Origin: Dyella japonica DSM 16301
GTDB lineage: Bacteria; Pseudomonadota; Gammaproteobacteria; Xanthomonadales; Rhodanobacteraceae
Length of the DNA stretch: 64,000 nt
Assembly: GCF_001010355.1 (NCBI RefSeq)
Contig: NZ_JPLA01000013.1
Location: 64,490-128,489 of the forward strand
Direction of reading: 5' to 3'
A program made the position numbers and the translations under genes. Below are positions 19,672 to 27,953 of the stretch, one piece after another (within the stretch, counting starts at the first letter, position 1; each line of letters begins with the position of its first letter). Under the pieces are notes generated by a model. The model saw nothing but the letters and a program-made list of their open reading frames with translations. It was not told the DNA's origin and searched no databases.

Positions 19672-20000
19672 GCCTCGGCCTTCTTAGTATTCACATACAG
19701 AGAAACCAGCGACATCGGCATGGTATCACCCTGTCCGTGAGAGACGCCGCCCATCTGATCAAAGCGAATGTCATCGATTCGTAGAGACGCTTGCACGCTT
19801 CGAAAGGCTGGGGAAAGCGGACGTCGCCGGGACAGGCACTGGTGCCGGTGGCGTCGCAGCGACTACCGTGGCCGCACGCGCCGCTGTCTGCGTCGTTCGT
19901 ACATAATGACCTCCCACTCCTCCCCGAGTTCAGGGAACGACTGCCTTATGTGTCCAGGGTCCAGGCTGGCGATGGTCGGGTATACCTTGGTATTGCCGCC
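19672..20000. other. Divergent control region between squalene synthase and hpnA
   Basis: These 329 bases must carry the promoters of the squalene synthase operon (minus) and of hpnA (plus). The frame of hpnA is open through much of it, but the translation before 20001 is unlike HpnA. I saw no clear operator. Confidence 0.45.
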
Positions 20001-20978
20001 GTGAGGTCGCTGGTCACGGGCGCGACAGGGTTTGTGGGATCCGCTGTCGTGCGGCGATTGCTGCGCGAGGATCACCACGTTCGCGTGCTGGCGCGCTCCG
20101 GGTCCGACCGACGCAACCTGCAGGGCCTGGAGGTGGAGATCGTCGAAGGCGATCTCACCGACGCGACGTCGCTGGCAAGGATTTGCGACAACTGCGATGC
20201 CTTGTTCCACGTGGCCGCCGATTACCGCCTGTGGGCGCCGCATCCGCAGGAGCTGTACCAGACCAATGTCGAAGGTACCCGCGCCTTGCTCGAAGCTGCG
20301 CGGCAGGCGGGTGTGCCGCGCGTGGTCTATACCAGCAGCGTGGCGACGCTGGGGATTCCCAAGGACGGTACGCCCGGCAGCGAAACTACGCCGGTGTCGC
20401 TGGCCGACATGCTCGGTCACTACAAGCGCTCGAAGTTTCTTGCCGAGCAAGTCGTTGCCGGTTTCGCGGCGCAAGGCTTGCCGGTGGTGATCGTCAATCC
20501 GTCCACGCCGATCGGACCGCGCGACATCAAGCCCACGCCGACGGGACGCGTGGTGCGCGACGCCATGGCCGGCCGCATGCCGGCTTATGTGGATACCGGG
20601 CTCAATGTCGTGCATGTGGACGATGTCGCCGACGGGCACTGGCTGGCCTTTAAGCACGGCGTGGCGGGCGAGCGCTACATTCTGGGCGGGGCCGACCTGA
20701 GCTTGCGTGAATTGTTGTTTGAAATTGCCGACATCGTGGGTGGCACGCCGCCGCGTTGGCGCCTGCCGCATGGCGCGGTGATGCCGGTGGCGTATGTGGC
20801 CGAGGCATGGGCGCGCGTGACAGGCAAGCCGCCGATCGCCACCGTGGAAGAGGTGCGCATGTCGCGCAAGCGGATGTACTTCAGCAGCGCGAAGGCGGAG
20901 CGGGAGCTGGGTTATGCGGCGGGTCCCGTGCGACTGGCGCTGGAAGATGCGGTTGCCTGGTTCAGCTTGCATCGCTAG
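20001..20978 (+). CDS. hpnA: Hopanoid-associated sugar epimerase HpnA
   Basis: A 325-residue extended short-chain dehydrogenase of the NAD-dependent epimerase type. The nucleotide motif GATGFVG sits at residues 7-13, the YTSSVATLG strand and the catalytic YKRSK follow, then the NPSTPIGPRDIKPTPTG segment typical of HpnA. It is thought to act on the hopanoid side-chain sugar, but the reaction is not settled. GTG at 20001 places the Rossmann motif at the normal distance from the N-terminus; ribosome site weak. The frame is open for 70 further codons upstream. hpnA is transcribed away from the squalene synthase operon and stands alone, ending in a REP-like palindrome. Confidence 0.87.
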   Translation: MRSLVTGATGFVGSAVVRRLLREDHHVRVLARSGSDRRNLQGLEVEIVEGDLTDATSLARICDNCDALFHVAADYRLWAPHPQELYQTNVEGTRALLEAARQAGVPRVVYTSSVATLGIPKDGTPGSETTPVSLADMLGHYKRSKFLAEQVVAGFAAQGLPVVIVNPSTPIGPRDIKPTPTGRVVRDAMAGRMPAYVDTGLNVVHVDDVADGHWLAFKHGVAGERYILGGADLSLRELLFEIADIVGGTPPRWRLPHGAVMPVAYVAEAWARVTGKPPIATVEEVRMSRKRMYFSSAKAERELGYAAGPVRLALEDAVAWFSLHR

Positions 20979-20986
20979 CGCGATGC

Positions 20987-21013
20987 GGTCGCGCACAGGG
21001 TGCGCTCCTACAA
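20987..21013. repeat. REP-like palindromic element, single arm
   Basis: A 27-base block starting GGTCGCGCACAGGG and ending CTCCTACAA is identical to one arm, and the reverse complement of the other arm, of the inverted pair at 50863-50946. It lies between the convergent stops of hpnA and the ferritin-like gene, a usual place for REP elements. Confidence 0.75.
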
Positions 21014-21024
21014 GGGATGGATGC

Positions 21025-21915
21025 TCAGCGCATGAAGCGGCGTGCCAGGCGCGCCATGCGCGGCACGAAGGTGGGACGCAGCAGGCGTTCGTCGTAGCCG
21101 CCCATGCGGAAACTGTCCTGCGCCAGGCAGATGTCCAGCAGTTCGCCGATCTTCAGGTCCAGGCCGATCTGCTGATGGCCGGTGATGGTGAAGTTGGCGT
21201 CCTGCATTTCGCCGTTGTTGTCCAGGCCTTTGGCGATGCCGATGCGTTCCCAGATCAGGAACAGCCACACCTTGAGCACCTTCAGCTCGAACGCCGGTCG
21301 ACGCCACCACGGCAGCTGCTTGCGATACCACGCCACCCAGTTGGCGAAAAACAGAATATGGCGCGCCTCTTCCTGCATCACCGGTTCGAACGTATCCACC
21401 AGTTCGGCGGGAAAGTAACCTGTGCGCTTGGCCGACTCGAACAGGCCGAAGGCGAAAAAGCTGTCGATGCATTCGCTGTAGCCGGTCACCAGCCAGCCCC
21501 ATTCGGGATCTTTCGGCACCTCGTATTCGGGCTCGGGCGCCAACGCGATGCCATAGGCCGCCACCATCTTGCTCAGCACCACCTTGTGGCGCGCTTCCTC
21601 GTCGCCGTCCATGGTCAGCGCTTCATGCAGCAGCGGATCGGCGATGGTGTTGGTATAGGTCGCCACGCGCAGTTTGGCCTTGCCCTCGGTCTGCACCGCG
21701 ATGTCCCAGATCGGCAGCGAGGTGATGCGATGCAAGGTGTCCGCATCCAGCGCCGGCCATTCGATCACGGCCGGCTTGTACGGGTTGTGGGTGTCCAGCA
21801 GCATCCGGCAGAACAGCCGCTTGTGGGCATCCGAACCGATGCGGATGCGTCCCGGTTCGTTGCCGGCCCAGTGGCGCATGCTGTGGTCGGCGGCGGCTAC
21901 GGCGTCATGGGACAC
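21025..21915 (-). CDS. Ferritin-like diiron-carboxylate protein in the hopanoid operon (function unassigned)
   Basis: A 296-residue soluble, helix-rich protein. Two EARH motifs (in DGDEEARHKVV near residue 107 and MQEEARHILFF near 183), with acidic residues on neighbouring helices (HEALTMDGDE, SECIDSFFAFGLFE), look like the paired ExxH iron ligands of ferritin-like diiron oxidases and hydroxylases. No hpn letter that I know fits it. It is the last gene of hpnI-hpnJ-hpnK-hpnL, starting 17 bases after hpnL, with GTG at 21915 and GAGGTGA upstream. An oxygen-dependent tailoring step on a hopanoid or another lipid is the most natural guess; that is inference only. Confidence 0.75.
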   Translation of the reverse strand: MSHDAVAAADHSMRHWAGNEPGRIRIGSDAHKRLFCRMLLDTHNPYKPAVIEWPALDADTLHRITSLPIWDIAVQTEGKAKLRVATYTNTIADPLLHEALTMDGDEEARHKVVLSKMVAAYGIALAPEPEYEVPKDPEWGWLVTGYSECIDSFFAFGLFESAKRTGYFPAELVDTFEPVMQEEARHILFFANWVAWYRKQLPWWRRPAFELKVLKVWLFLIWERIGIAKGLDNNGEMQDANFTITGHQQIGLDLKIGELLDICLAQDSFRMGGYDERLLRPTFVPRMARLARRFMR

Positions 21916-21932
21916 AAGGTCACCTCGTGGCG

Positions 21933-22967
21933 TTACGACAACTTCCGGTCCGGAGCATCGGCCAGCGCTGGCTTGCGGCGCGACAGCCAGCGGCGGTGCA
22001 GGCGGTGTGCTTCAGCCCACTGCCAGGACAACAGCGCAGGCACGCCAAAGCCTACCTCACGTGCACGTTTGACCAGCGACAAGGCGATCGCGGCGTCCGC
22101 GGGCAGGCCGATGATAGTGCCGAACAGCACCAGGCCGCCTTCCTGCACGCCCAGTCCGGCGGGCACGAAGAAAATGATGTGGCGCACCGCCTGCGTGGTC
22201 GCCTCGATGGCAATCGCGTCCCATACGGAAATGGGATAGCCCAGCAGATACAGCGCCAGCCAGCTTTCGAAGCTGCCCACCACGAAGCCCGCAACCTGCC
22301 ACGCGCAAGCCACCGTGAGGCGCGCGGGCTTGCCGTAGAGCTTGCGCACTTCATCGTCCAGGCGGGCGCCGTCGAGCAGTTCGGTAAAGCGCGAGGGACC
22401 GCCGAGCAGCTTTTCCGCAAAGGCCTCAAGCCTGGAAAACACCTGCCCGTGACGGAACAACCAGGCCAGCCCGATCGGCAACGGCAGCGTGGCGATTACC
22501 GCCCAGATCACCGAATTGAGCGTGCCGATATGGCCAGCCATGCCGATCAGCAGCAACAGGCCCAGCGCCACGAAGATGTACTGGCTGACCAGGGTCAGCA
22601 ACACCTCGATGATCACGCTCGCCGCCACCGGTGCGCCTTCCAGTCCACGCCATTTGACCAGCCGGATGCCCACGATTTCGCCGCCGACGTTGGCCACGGG
22701 CAGCAGTCGATTGCAGGCCTCGCGCACCGTGGCCGCCCAGAACAGGAACGGCACGCGGGCGCGTCCGTGCGGATCGCTGGGTGCTATCAGGGCACGCCAG
22801 CCGAACACGTCCAGCAGCAAGGGCAGCGCATGGAATGGCAGCAGCCACAGCAGGGCCCAGCCGGCATGGTCGAAGGCGTTCTCGATCGCTGACCAGTTCT
22901 GGTGGGTTACCAGGATGACGGCTGCCACCAGACCGAGCAGGCCGGCGAGATAAACGAAATATTTCAT
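21933..22967 (-). CDS. hpnL: Hopanoid-associated membrane protein HpnL (LPG-synthase TM-domain family)
   Basis: A 344-residue inner-membrane protein with about eight hydrophobic helices, of the lysylphosphatidylglycerol synthetase N-terminal/UPF0104 type. Typical family segments are VANVGGEIVGIRLVKW, AIEATTQAVRHIIFFVPAGLGVQEGG and LSLVKRAREVGFGVPALLSW. A lipid flippase-like role is suspected for HpnL but not proven. The ATG at 22967 overlaps the hpnK stop by four bases. The frame is open about 100 codons further upstream, but there it covers hpnK in another frame. Confidence 0.88.
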   Translation of the reverse strand: MKYFVYLAGLLGLVAAVILVTHQNWSAIENAFDHAGWALLWLLPFHALPLLLDVFGWRALIAPSDPHGRARVPFLFWAATVREACNRLLPVANVGGEIVGIRLVKWRGLEGAPVAASVIIEVLLTLVSQYIFVALGLLLLIGMAGHIGTLNSVIWAVIATLPLPIGLAWLFRHGQVFSRLEAFAEKLLGGPSRFTELLDGARLDDEVRKLYGKPARLTVACAWQVAGFVVGSFESWLALYLLGYPISVWDAIAIEATTQAVRHIIFFVPAGLGVQEGGLVLFGTIIGLPADAAIALSLVKRAREVGFGVPALLSWQWAEAHRLHRRWLSRRKPALADAPDRKLS

Positions 22968-23794
22968 GCCGCCGCCGGATCGCTGAAGCCATTGCAAAGC
23001 TGGCAGTGCTCGGCCACCGCACGCCGCACGCGCGGCGACAGCAGCGCCGCCAGTTCGTCCGTATGGCGATAGTGCGCCATGGTGGGGGTGAGTTCGCCGT
23101 GCGTGGCCGGATGAAGATAGAGCTCGCTCAGGCCATCTGGCAGCCGCTGCAACACGTCCAGCAGTGCTTGTTCGTCCATGGCGCCGCTGTCGCGGATGCC
23201 AAAGACGTGATCGTTCGTGCGCATGCCCGCACGGCGCAAACGATGGCGCATCAGCGCAAGCCAGGGCTTGAGCCACGGACCGGAGCCGGGTTCGGCAGGC
23301 CAGCGCACGGCGCGCAGGCCGTAATCGCGCCCAATGGAAAGGATCAAGGAGAGTACCGTCGGATGAAGATGGAAATGTTTGTGTGCATTGACGTGATCAA
23401 GCGGCAATCCCGTCGCAGCAAACGCCTCGAACTGGGCGCGGATCTCCGCTTCCAGCTGCCGTCGCACATAGGGCAGAAAGAAAAAACGAATTCCGTCGCG
23501 GACCATATCGTCGCCGAAGCGGCCGCGTGCGTCGACCAGTTGCGGAATCTGCGATGGCGGCAGGGCCGACAGCCCGTCGGCAAGGACCAGGTGCAGTCCC
23601 ACCGCGAGGCCGGGCAGACGCTTGGCGCGGGCCACCGCATCGGCGACGGCGGGCGCGGTCACCATCAGGCTGGCGGCGCGCAGCACGCCTTCGCGGAAGC
23701 CGCGTTCCACGGCGTGATTGACCGCCGGGTGCAGGCCGAAATCGTCGGCCGTCACGATCAGTCGCGGGCGCGCGGAGGCGGGTGCTGCGGTCAT
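22964..23794 (-). CDS. hpnK: Hopanoid N-acetylglucosamine deacetylase HpnK (YdjC/ChbG family)
   Basis: A 276-residue carbohydrate deacetylase. HpnK removes the acetyl group from the N-acetylglucosaminyl-BHT made by HpnI. Metal and catalytic features are TADDFGLHPAVNHAV (the Asp pair) near residue 15, GLHLVLADG, and HVNAHKHFHLHP with the conserved histidines; YLHPATHGE comes near the C-terminus. It sits 22 bases after hpnJ and overlaps hpnL. The neighbours distinguish it from general ChbG deacetylases. Confidence 0.92.
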   Translation of the reverse strand: MTAAPASARPRLIVTADDFGLHPAVNHAVERGFREGVLRAASLMVTAPAVADAVARAKRLPGLAVGLHLVLADGLSALPPSQIPQLVDARGRFGDDMVRDGIRFFFLPYVRRQLEAEIRAQFEAFAATGLPLDHVNAHKHFHLHPTVLSLILSIGRDYGLRAVRWPAEPGSGPWLKPWLALMRHRLRRAGMRTNDHVFGIRDSGAMDEQALLDVLQRLPDGLSELYLHPATHGELTPTMAHYRHTDELAALLSPRVRRAVAEHCQLCNGFSDPAAA

Positions 23795-23816
23795 CGGTAA
23801 CGCACAGGCTGCGCCG

Positions 23817-25244
23817 TCATGCCTCGTGCGCGTGCAGGAAGCGGAAGAATTCCACGCCTTCGCGCAAGCGCCGCTTGGTCATCTCCCAGCTGCCGGCCAT
23901 TTCCTTGACGATCTCCCAGATCTTCGAGGGGCGGAAATAGAAGCTGCGGTAGAAGGTTTCCACGCCGTGGAAGATCTCTTCCTTGGACAAATGCGGGTAG
24001 CTGATCATGGCCAGCTGCACGCCCTTGTCGTTGACGGTATTGGCCGCGGTGTTGTGCTCCAGCCAGCCGTTTTCGATGGCCTGCTTGTACAGCGTCGTGC
24101 CCGGGTAAGGCGCCGCCAGCGAGACCTGGATGGTGTGCGGGTTGATTTCCTTGGCGTAGGCGATGGTGCGCGCAATGGTTTCCTTGGTTTCGCCCGGCAG
24201 GCCCAGGATGAAGGTGCCGTGCACGGTGATGCCCAGCTTGCGGCAGTTCTCGGTGAAGGTGCGCGCGATATCCGTGCGCAAGCCCTTCTTGATGTTGTGC
24301 AGGATCTGGTCGTCGCCCGACTCATAGCCCACCAGCAGCAGGCGCAGGCCGTTCTCTTTCATGATCTTCAGCGACTCGTACGGCACGTTCGCCTTCGCGT
24401 TGCAGCTCCAGGTCCAGCCCATGGCGTGCAGGCCGCGCGCGATGTCGTGCACGCGTTCCATGTTGGAGCTGTCGGTGAAGGTGTCGTCGTCGAACATCAG
24501 CTCGCGCACTTCGGGCATGTTCTCCTTGATCCACTTCGCCTCGGCCAGCACGTTGGCCGCCGAGCGCACGCGATAGCGATGTCCGCCCACGGTCTGCGGC
24601 CACAGGCAGAACGTGCATTTGGAACGACAGCCGCGTCCGGTGTAGATCGATACGTAGGGATGCAGCAGGTAGCCGATGAAGTAGCGCTCGATCTTCAGGT
24701 CGCGCTTGTAGATCGGAGCCACGAAGGGCAGGTCGTCCATCTGCTCGATGGTGGCGCGCGAGGGGTTGTGCTGCACGCTGCCGTCGAGCAGTTTGTAACT
24801 GATGCCGGCGATGTCCTTGAAGGCGCGGCCCTCGGCCACTTCCTTGCAGGTGTAATCGAACTCTTCGCGCGCCACGAAATCGATCGCGGGCGAAGCGAGC
24901 AGGGAGGCATCCGGTTCCACCGCCACTTTCGCGCCGACCATGCCGATCAGGATGTCGCCGCGGCGCTGCTTGATCAGCTCGGCGAATTTCGCATCGGTGG
25001 GGAAGGAGGGCGTGCTGGTGTGGATGATCACCAGCTCGTAGTCGGCGGCGATGTCGAGCGTTTCTTCCACCGACAGTTCTTCCACCGGGGCGTCCAGTAC
25101 GCGCGAGCCGGGTACGAGTGCGGCCGGCTGTGCCAGCCAGGTGGGGTACCAGAAACTCTTGATTTCGCGTTTGGCCTGGTAGCGCGAACCCGCGCCGCCA
25201 TCGAAACCGTCAAACGAAGGGGCTTGTAGAAAAAGCGTCTTCAT
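23817..25244 (-). CDS. hpnJ: B12-binding-domain radical SAM protein HpnJ (BHT cyclitol ether formation)
   Basis: A 475-residue radical SAM enzyme with an N-terminal cobalamin-binding-like Rossmann domain (about 1-180) and the cluster motif CRSKCTFC (C206, C210, C213). HpnJ converts glucosaminyl-bacteriohopanetetrol to the cyclitol ether by ring contraction, after HpnI and HpnK. The classic DxHxxG cobalamin motif is not obvious, so B12 may not be bound. ATG at 25244 with GGAG upstream. It follows hpnI by 63 bases. Confidence 0.93.
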   Translation of the reverse strand: MKTLFLQAPSFDGFDGGAGSRYQAKREIKSFWYPTWLAQPAALVPGSRVLDAPVEELSVEETLDIAADYELVIIHTSTPSFPTDAKFAELIKQRRGDILIGMVGAKVAVEPDASLLASPAIDFVAREEFDYTCKEVAEGRAFKDIAGISYKLLDGSVQHNPSRATIEQMDDLPFVAPIYKRDLKIERYFIGYLLHPYVSIYTGRGCRSKCTFCLWPQTVGGHRYRVRSAANVLAEAKWIKENMPEVRELMFDDDTFTDSSNMERVHDIARGLHAMGWTWSCNAKANVPYESLKIMKENGLRLLLVGYESGDDQILHNIKKGLRTDIARTFTENCRKLGITVHGTFILGLPGETKETIARTIAYAKEINPHTIQVSLAAPYPGTTLYKQAIENGWLEHNTAANTVNDKGVQLAMISYPHLSKEEIFHGVETFYRSFYFRPSKIWEIVKEMAGSWEMTKRRLREGVEFFRFLHAHEA

Positions 25245-25307
25245 GGATTGCCAAGCTCCTGCAGTAGCGTCCGCAATGAGTTGTTCAACACACTAGTCAC
25301 GTCATGC

Positions 25308-26498
25308 TCAAGGATAGCGCGATGGCGCATGGTCGCGCGCATGCAATATCTGGCCGCGCCAGGCCACTCGCCAGTGCACCAGCGCGCCGGCCCATTCCAG
25401 CAGCAACAGTGTGTCGCGAATAGGGGTGAGCCACAGGTCCTGCCAACGGCGGGATCGTGCGGTGCTGGGCCAGGACACGGCGTAGCGCCACAGGCGCGCC
25501 GCGCCTCCCAGCGCAGCCACGGTCAGGCAGGACAGCGTGGGCGAGAGCAGCATGGCCAGCGCCAGCAGCGGCCAGCTGCAGCAGATGAAGCTGAAAGTGA
25601 ATCCGGCCGGTGAAATCGCGCGAATCGTGCGCAACCAGCGCATTTCATGCGACCACAGCTGGGAGAGTTGGTTTTCGTTCACCTGCGTGCCGACCACCAC
25701 GTCGCTCAACACGGTGCGCAAGCCGATCTGGCGTGATCGTTCGCCCAGCCAGAAATCGTCGGCCAGGGTGTCCTTCAATGCCGCCAGGCCGCCGATCGCG
25801 TCCAGCGTGCCGCGTCGCAAGGCAATGGTGGAGCCGAAGGCGAAGCGGGTAGAACCAAACGCGTGCGCCAGACGTACCGAAGGTGCAAACCAGTCGTCGA
25901 TGAATAATCGCCCCAGGCGGGCGGTCCAGCCATCGCGCACCACGCCGTGATACAGGCAGGTCACGATGCCCACGCCAGGATCGTTCAGCGGTGAGGTGAC
26001 GCGTGCGAGATGGTCCGGCGCGACGCTGATGTCGGCATCGGCCAGCACCAGCCAGTCGTAACGGGCTTGTGCCAGCAGGTTGATCAGGTTGCTGACCTTC
26101 AGATTGGCGCCGTGGACGGCAGGGTCGATCACCAGCGTGATGGCGCGTCCGGGAAATTCGCGCTGCAAGCGCTGCACGATGGCAATGGCCGGATCCTCGG
26201 GGTCGCGCACGCCGAACAGGATTTCGTAATGCGTGTGAGTTTGCTTGCAGAATCCTTTCAGGTTCTCGTAAAGGCCGAACTCGGCGCCGTGCAGCGGCTT
26301 GAGTACGCTCACCGGCCGGCTTGCCTGATCGTTCACATCCGCTCGCGGATGCTGCCTGCGGCGCTCGCAGCGGTACCAGGCCCACAGGCTCAGGCACGCA
26401 TAGGCCGTGGCGCACAGGGCCAGCACCAGGCCAAACCATGACAGCAGCGATGTGGCGGCGGGAGGGGACATGAGCTCGGTCGGGACGCGGTCCGTCAT
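25308..26498 (-). CDS. hpnI: Hopanoid glycosyltransferase HpnI
   Basis: A 396-residue family-2-like membrane glycosyltransferase that adds N-acetylglucosamine to bacteriohopanetetrol. An N-terminal helix (about 15-38) is followed by the GT-A domain: SVLKPLHGAE, the nucleotide-binding KVSNLINLLAQ..DWLVLADADI (DxD), TLADDFWLGER and a Q/RxxRW-like RWLRTIRAISP, then two or three C-terminal helices. The ceramide-glucosyltransferase-like order of motifs fits HpnI. ATG at 26498 has TTTGGAAGGA directly upstream. It opens the hpnIJKL-ferritin-like operon, and its start is only 18 bases from the divergent DUF2147 gene. Confidence 0.92.
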   Translation of the reverse strand: MTDRVPTELMSPPAATSLLSWFGLVLALCATAYACLSLWAWYRCERRRQHPRADVNDQASRPVSVLKPLHGAEFGLYENLKGFCKQTHTHYEILFGVRDPEDPAIAIVQRLQREFPGRAITLVIDPAVHGANLKVSNLINLLAQARYDWLVLADADISVAPDHLARVTSPLNDPGVGIVTCLYHGVVRDGWTARLGRLFIDDWFAPSVRLAHAFGSTRFAFGSTIALRRGTLDAIGGLAALKDTLADDFWLGERSRQIGLRTVLSDVVVGTQVNENQLSQLWSHEMRWLRTIRAISPAGFTFSFICCSWPLLALAMLLSPTLSCLTVAALGGAARLWRYAVSWPSTARSRRWQDLWLTPIRDTLLLLEWAGALVHWRVAWRGQILHARDHAPSRYP

Positions 26499-26516
26499 TC
26501 CTTCCAAAGTTAATGC

Positions 26517-27071
26517 ATGCACTTCGTGAAAGCGTACTTCTTGCGGTTGCTTCGGCACGCTGCATGGGTCTTGCTGCTGTGCCCGTTGCAGGGCGTGGCG
26601 CTCGCACAGACGCCGACTGCCGATGTTTCGCCGGCCAGCGCCATCGAGGGCGATTGGCTGGTGGAAAGCCGCGACGCCATTATCCGCATCGAGCGCGACG
26701 GCGATACGTTGGTCGGCAGCATCGTATGGCAGCTGCACGACACTTATGGGCCCGAGGATGGTGCCGAGCTCAACGGAAAAACCGTCACCGATCGCCACAA
26801 TCCCGATCCTGCGCTGCGCGCGCGCCCGCTGACGGGCCTGCGCCTGCTGTGGGGATTGCGTTACGACGCCGCTGCGCACGCCTGGGTGGATGGCCGTGTC
26901 TACAACGCTGACAACGGCAAGGAATACCACTGCGAGATTCACCTGCGCTCGCCGGATCAGCTGGTGCTGCGCGGTTTCATCGGCATCACGCTGCTGGGCG
27001 GGAACACCACCTGGACGCGCACGCATGAACCTTTTCCGGCGTCTGCAAGCAGCGTTCATCCAACGCCGTAA
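26517..27071 (+). CDS. Secreted DUF2147 protein
   Basis: A 184-residue protein with a signal peptide (cleavage after LQGVALA near residue 30) and one DUF2147 domain: IEGDWLVESRDAIIRIERDGD, WGLRYDA, GRVYNADNGKEYHCEIHL and LRGFIGITLLGGNTTWTR. Function of the family is unknown; members resemble lipocalin-like periplasmic proteins. It is divergent from hpnI with only 18 bases between starts, so its promoter must overlap hpnI coding sequence. A link to hopanoids is suggested only by position. Confidence 0.8.
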   Translation: MHFVKAYFLRLLRHAAWVLLLCPLQGVALAQTPTADVSPASAIEGDWLVESRDAIIRIERDGDTLVGSIVWQLHDTYGPEDGAELNGKTVTDRHNPDPALRARPLTGLRLLWGLRYDAAAHAWVDGRVYNADNGKEYHCEIHLRSPDQLVLRGFIGITLLGGNTTWTRTHEPFPASASSVHPTP

Positions 27072-27241
27072 TCATCCTTTGGTATGAGCTTTGCGTGCGA
27101 GGGGCTACTCGCCTCTGCTCATCCTTGCTAGCCTGAGTGCGCATTCGATGCACGGTCGAACGTGCGTCGCGCCAGATGTGACGAAGATGTGATGACCGGG
27201 CGTGTACTGCCACTGTCCGCCGGAAGAGAGAGGTTTGAGCC

Positions 27242-27850
27242 TTGGCTAACCGCGAGCTGGATTACAACGAAGCAAGCTGGTCGAAGCGTGTGGTGTCCTT
27301 TCAGGACGAACCCCTGGTGCTGGTCGACGAACACGACCGTGAAACCGGCTTTCTCGACAAGGCGAGCGCGCACCACGGACAAGGCATGCTTCACCGCGCA
27401 TTTTCGCTGTTCGTGTTCAACACGGATGGCGAGCTGCTGCTGCAGCAACGCGCCGAAGGCAAGCGCCTATGGCCAGGTTACTGGTCCAATACCTGCTGCA
27501 GCCATCCCCGGCGCGGCGAGACGATGGAGACGGCGATTCATCGTCGCCTGACTGAGGAACTCGGCCTGCAGTGCGAATTCCAGTTCCAGTTCAAGTTCCA
27601 GTATCACGCGCAATTTGATGACGAAGGCGCGGAACACGAACTTTGCTGGGTCTACGCCGGTCGTACGGATACGGCTCCCGTCGCCAACATGCTTGAGATC
27701 GCGGCGCTGCGCTATATCGCGCCCGATGCGCTGGATCGCGAGATCGCCGCGCATCCGGAGCATTTCACGCCATGGTTCAAGATCGAATGGGAACGCTTGC
27801 GTCGCGAGCATGCGCACGTATTTGCGCCGCCGGCCAGCCTGGCGTCCTGA
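27242..27850 (+). CDS. idi: Isopentenyl-diphosphate delta-isomerase, type I
   Basis: A 202-residue Nudix-like metalloenzyme that interconverts IPP and DMAPP. Visible are LHRAFSLFVFN, the active-site Cys in YWSNTCCSHPRRGE, the Nudix-like RRLTEELGL and the Glu of EHELCWVY. In a MEP-pathway organism this enzyme is optional and balances the two C5 units for farnesyl diphosphate. TTG start at 27242 with GAGAGAGG eight or so bases upstream. hpnH follows after about 100 bases, with a TATACT (27874-27879) in the gap that may be a -10 box. Confidence 0.94.
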   Translation: MANRELDYNEASWSKRVVSFQDEPLVLVDEHDRETGFLDKASAHHGQGMLHRAFSLFVFNTDGELLLQQRAEGKRLWPGYWSNTCCSHPRRGETMETAIHRRLTEELGLQCEFQFQFKFQYHAQFDDEGAEHELCWVYAGRTDTAPVANMLEIAALRYIAPDALDREIAAHPEHFTPWFKIEWERLRREHAHVFAPPASLAS

Positions 27851-27953
27851 ACGCCGCGATGGCGCGACGTGGCTATACTCGAACCCGTGATGAAGCCGCC
27901 TGGCGTTGAGCGCTGCGCAGCGACATCCATCCGTCAATGATGAGGAGATTCCG

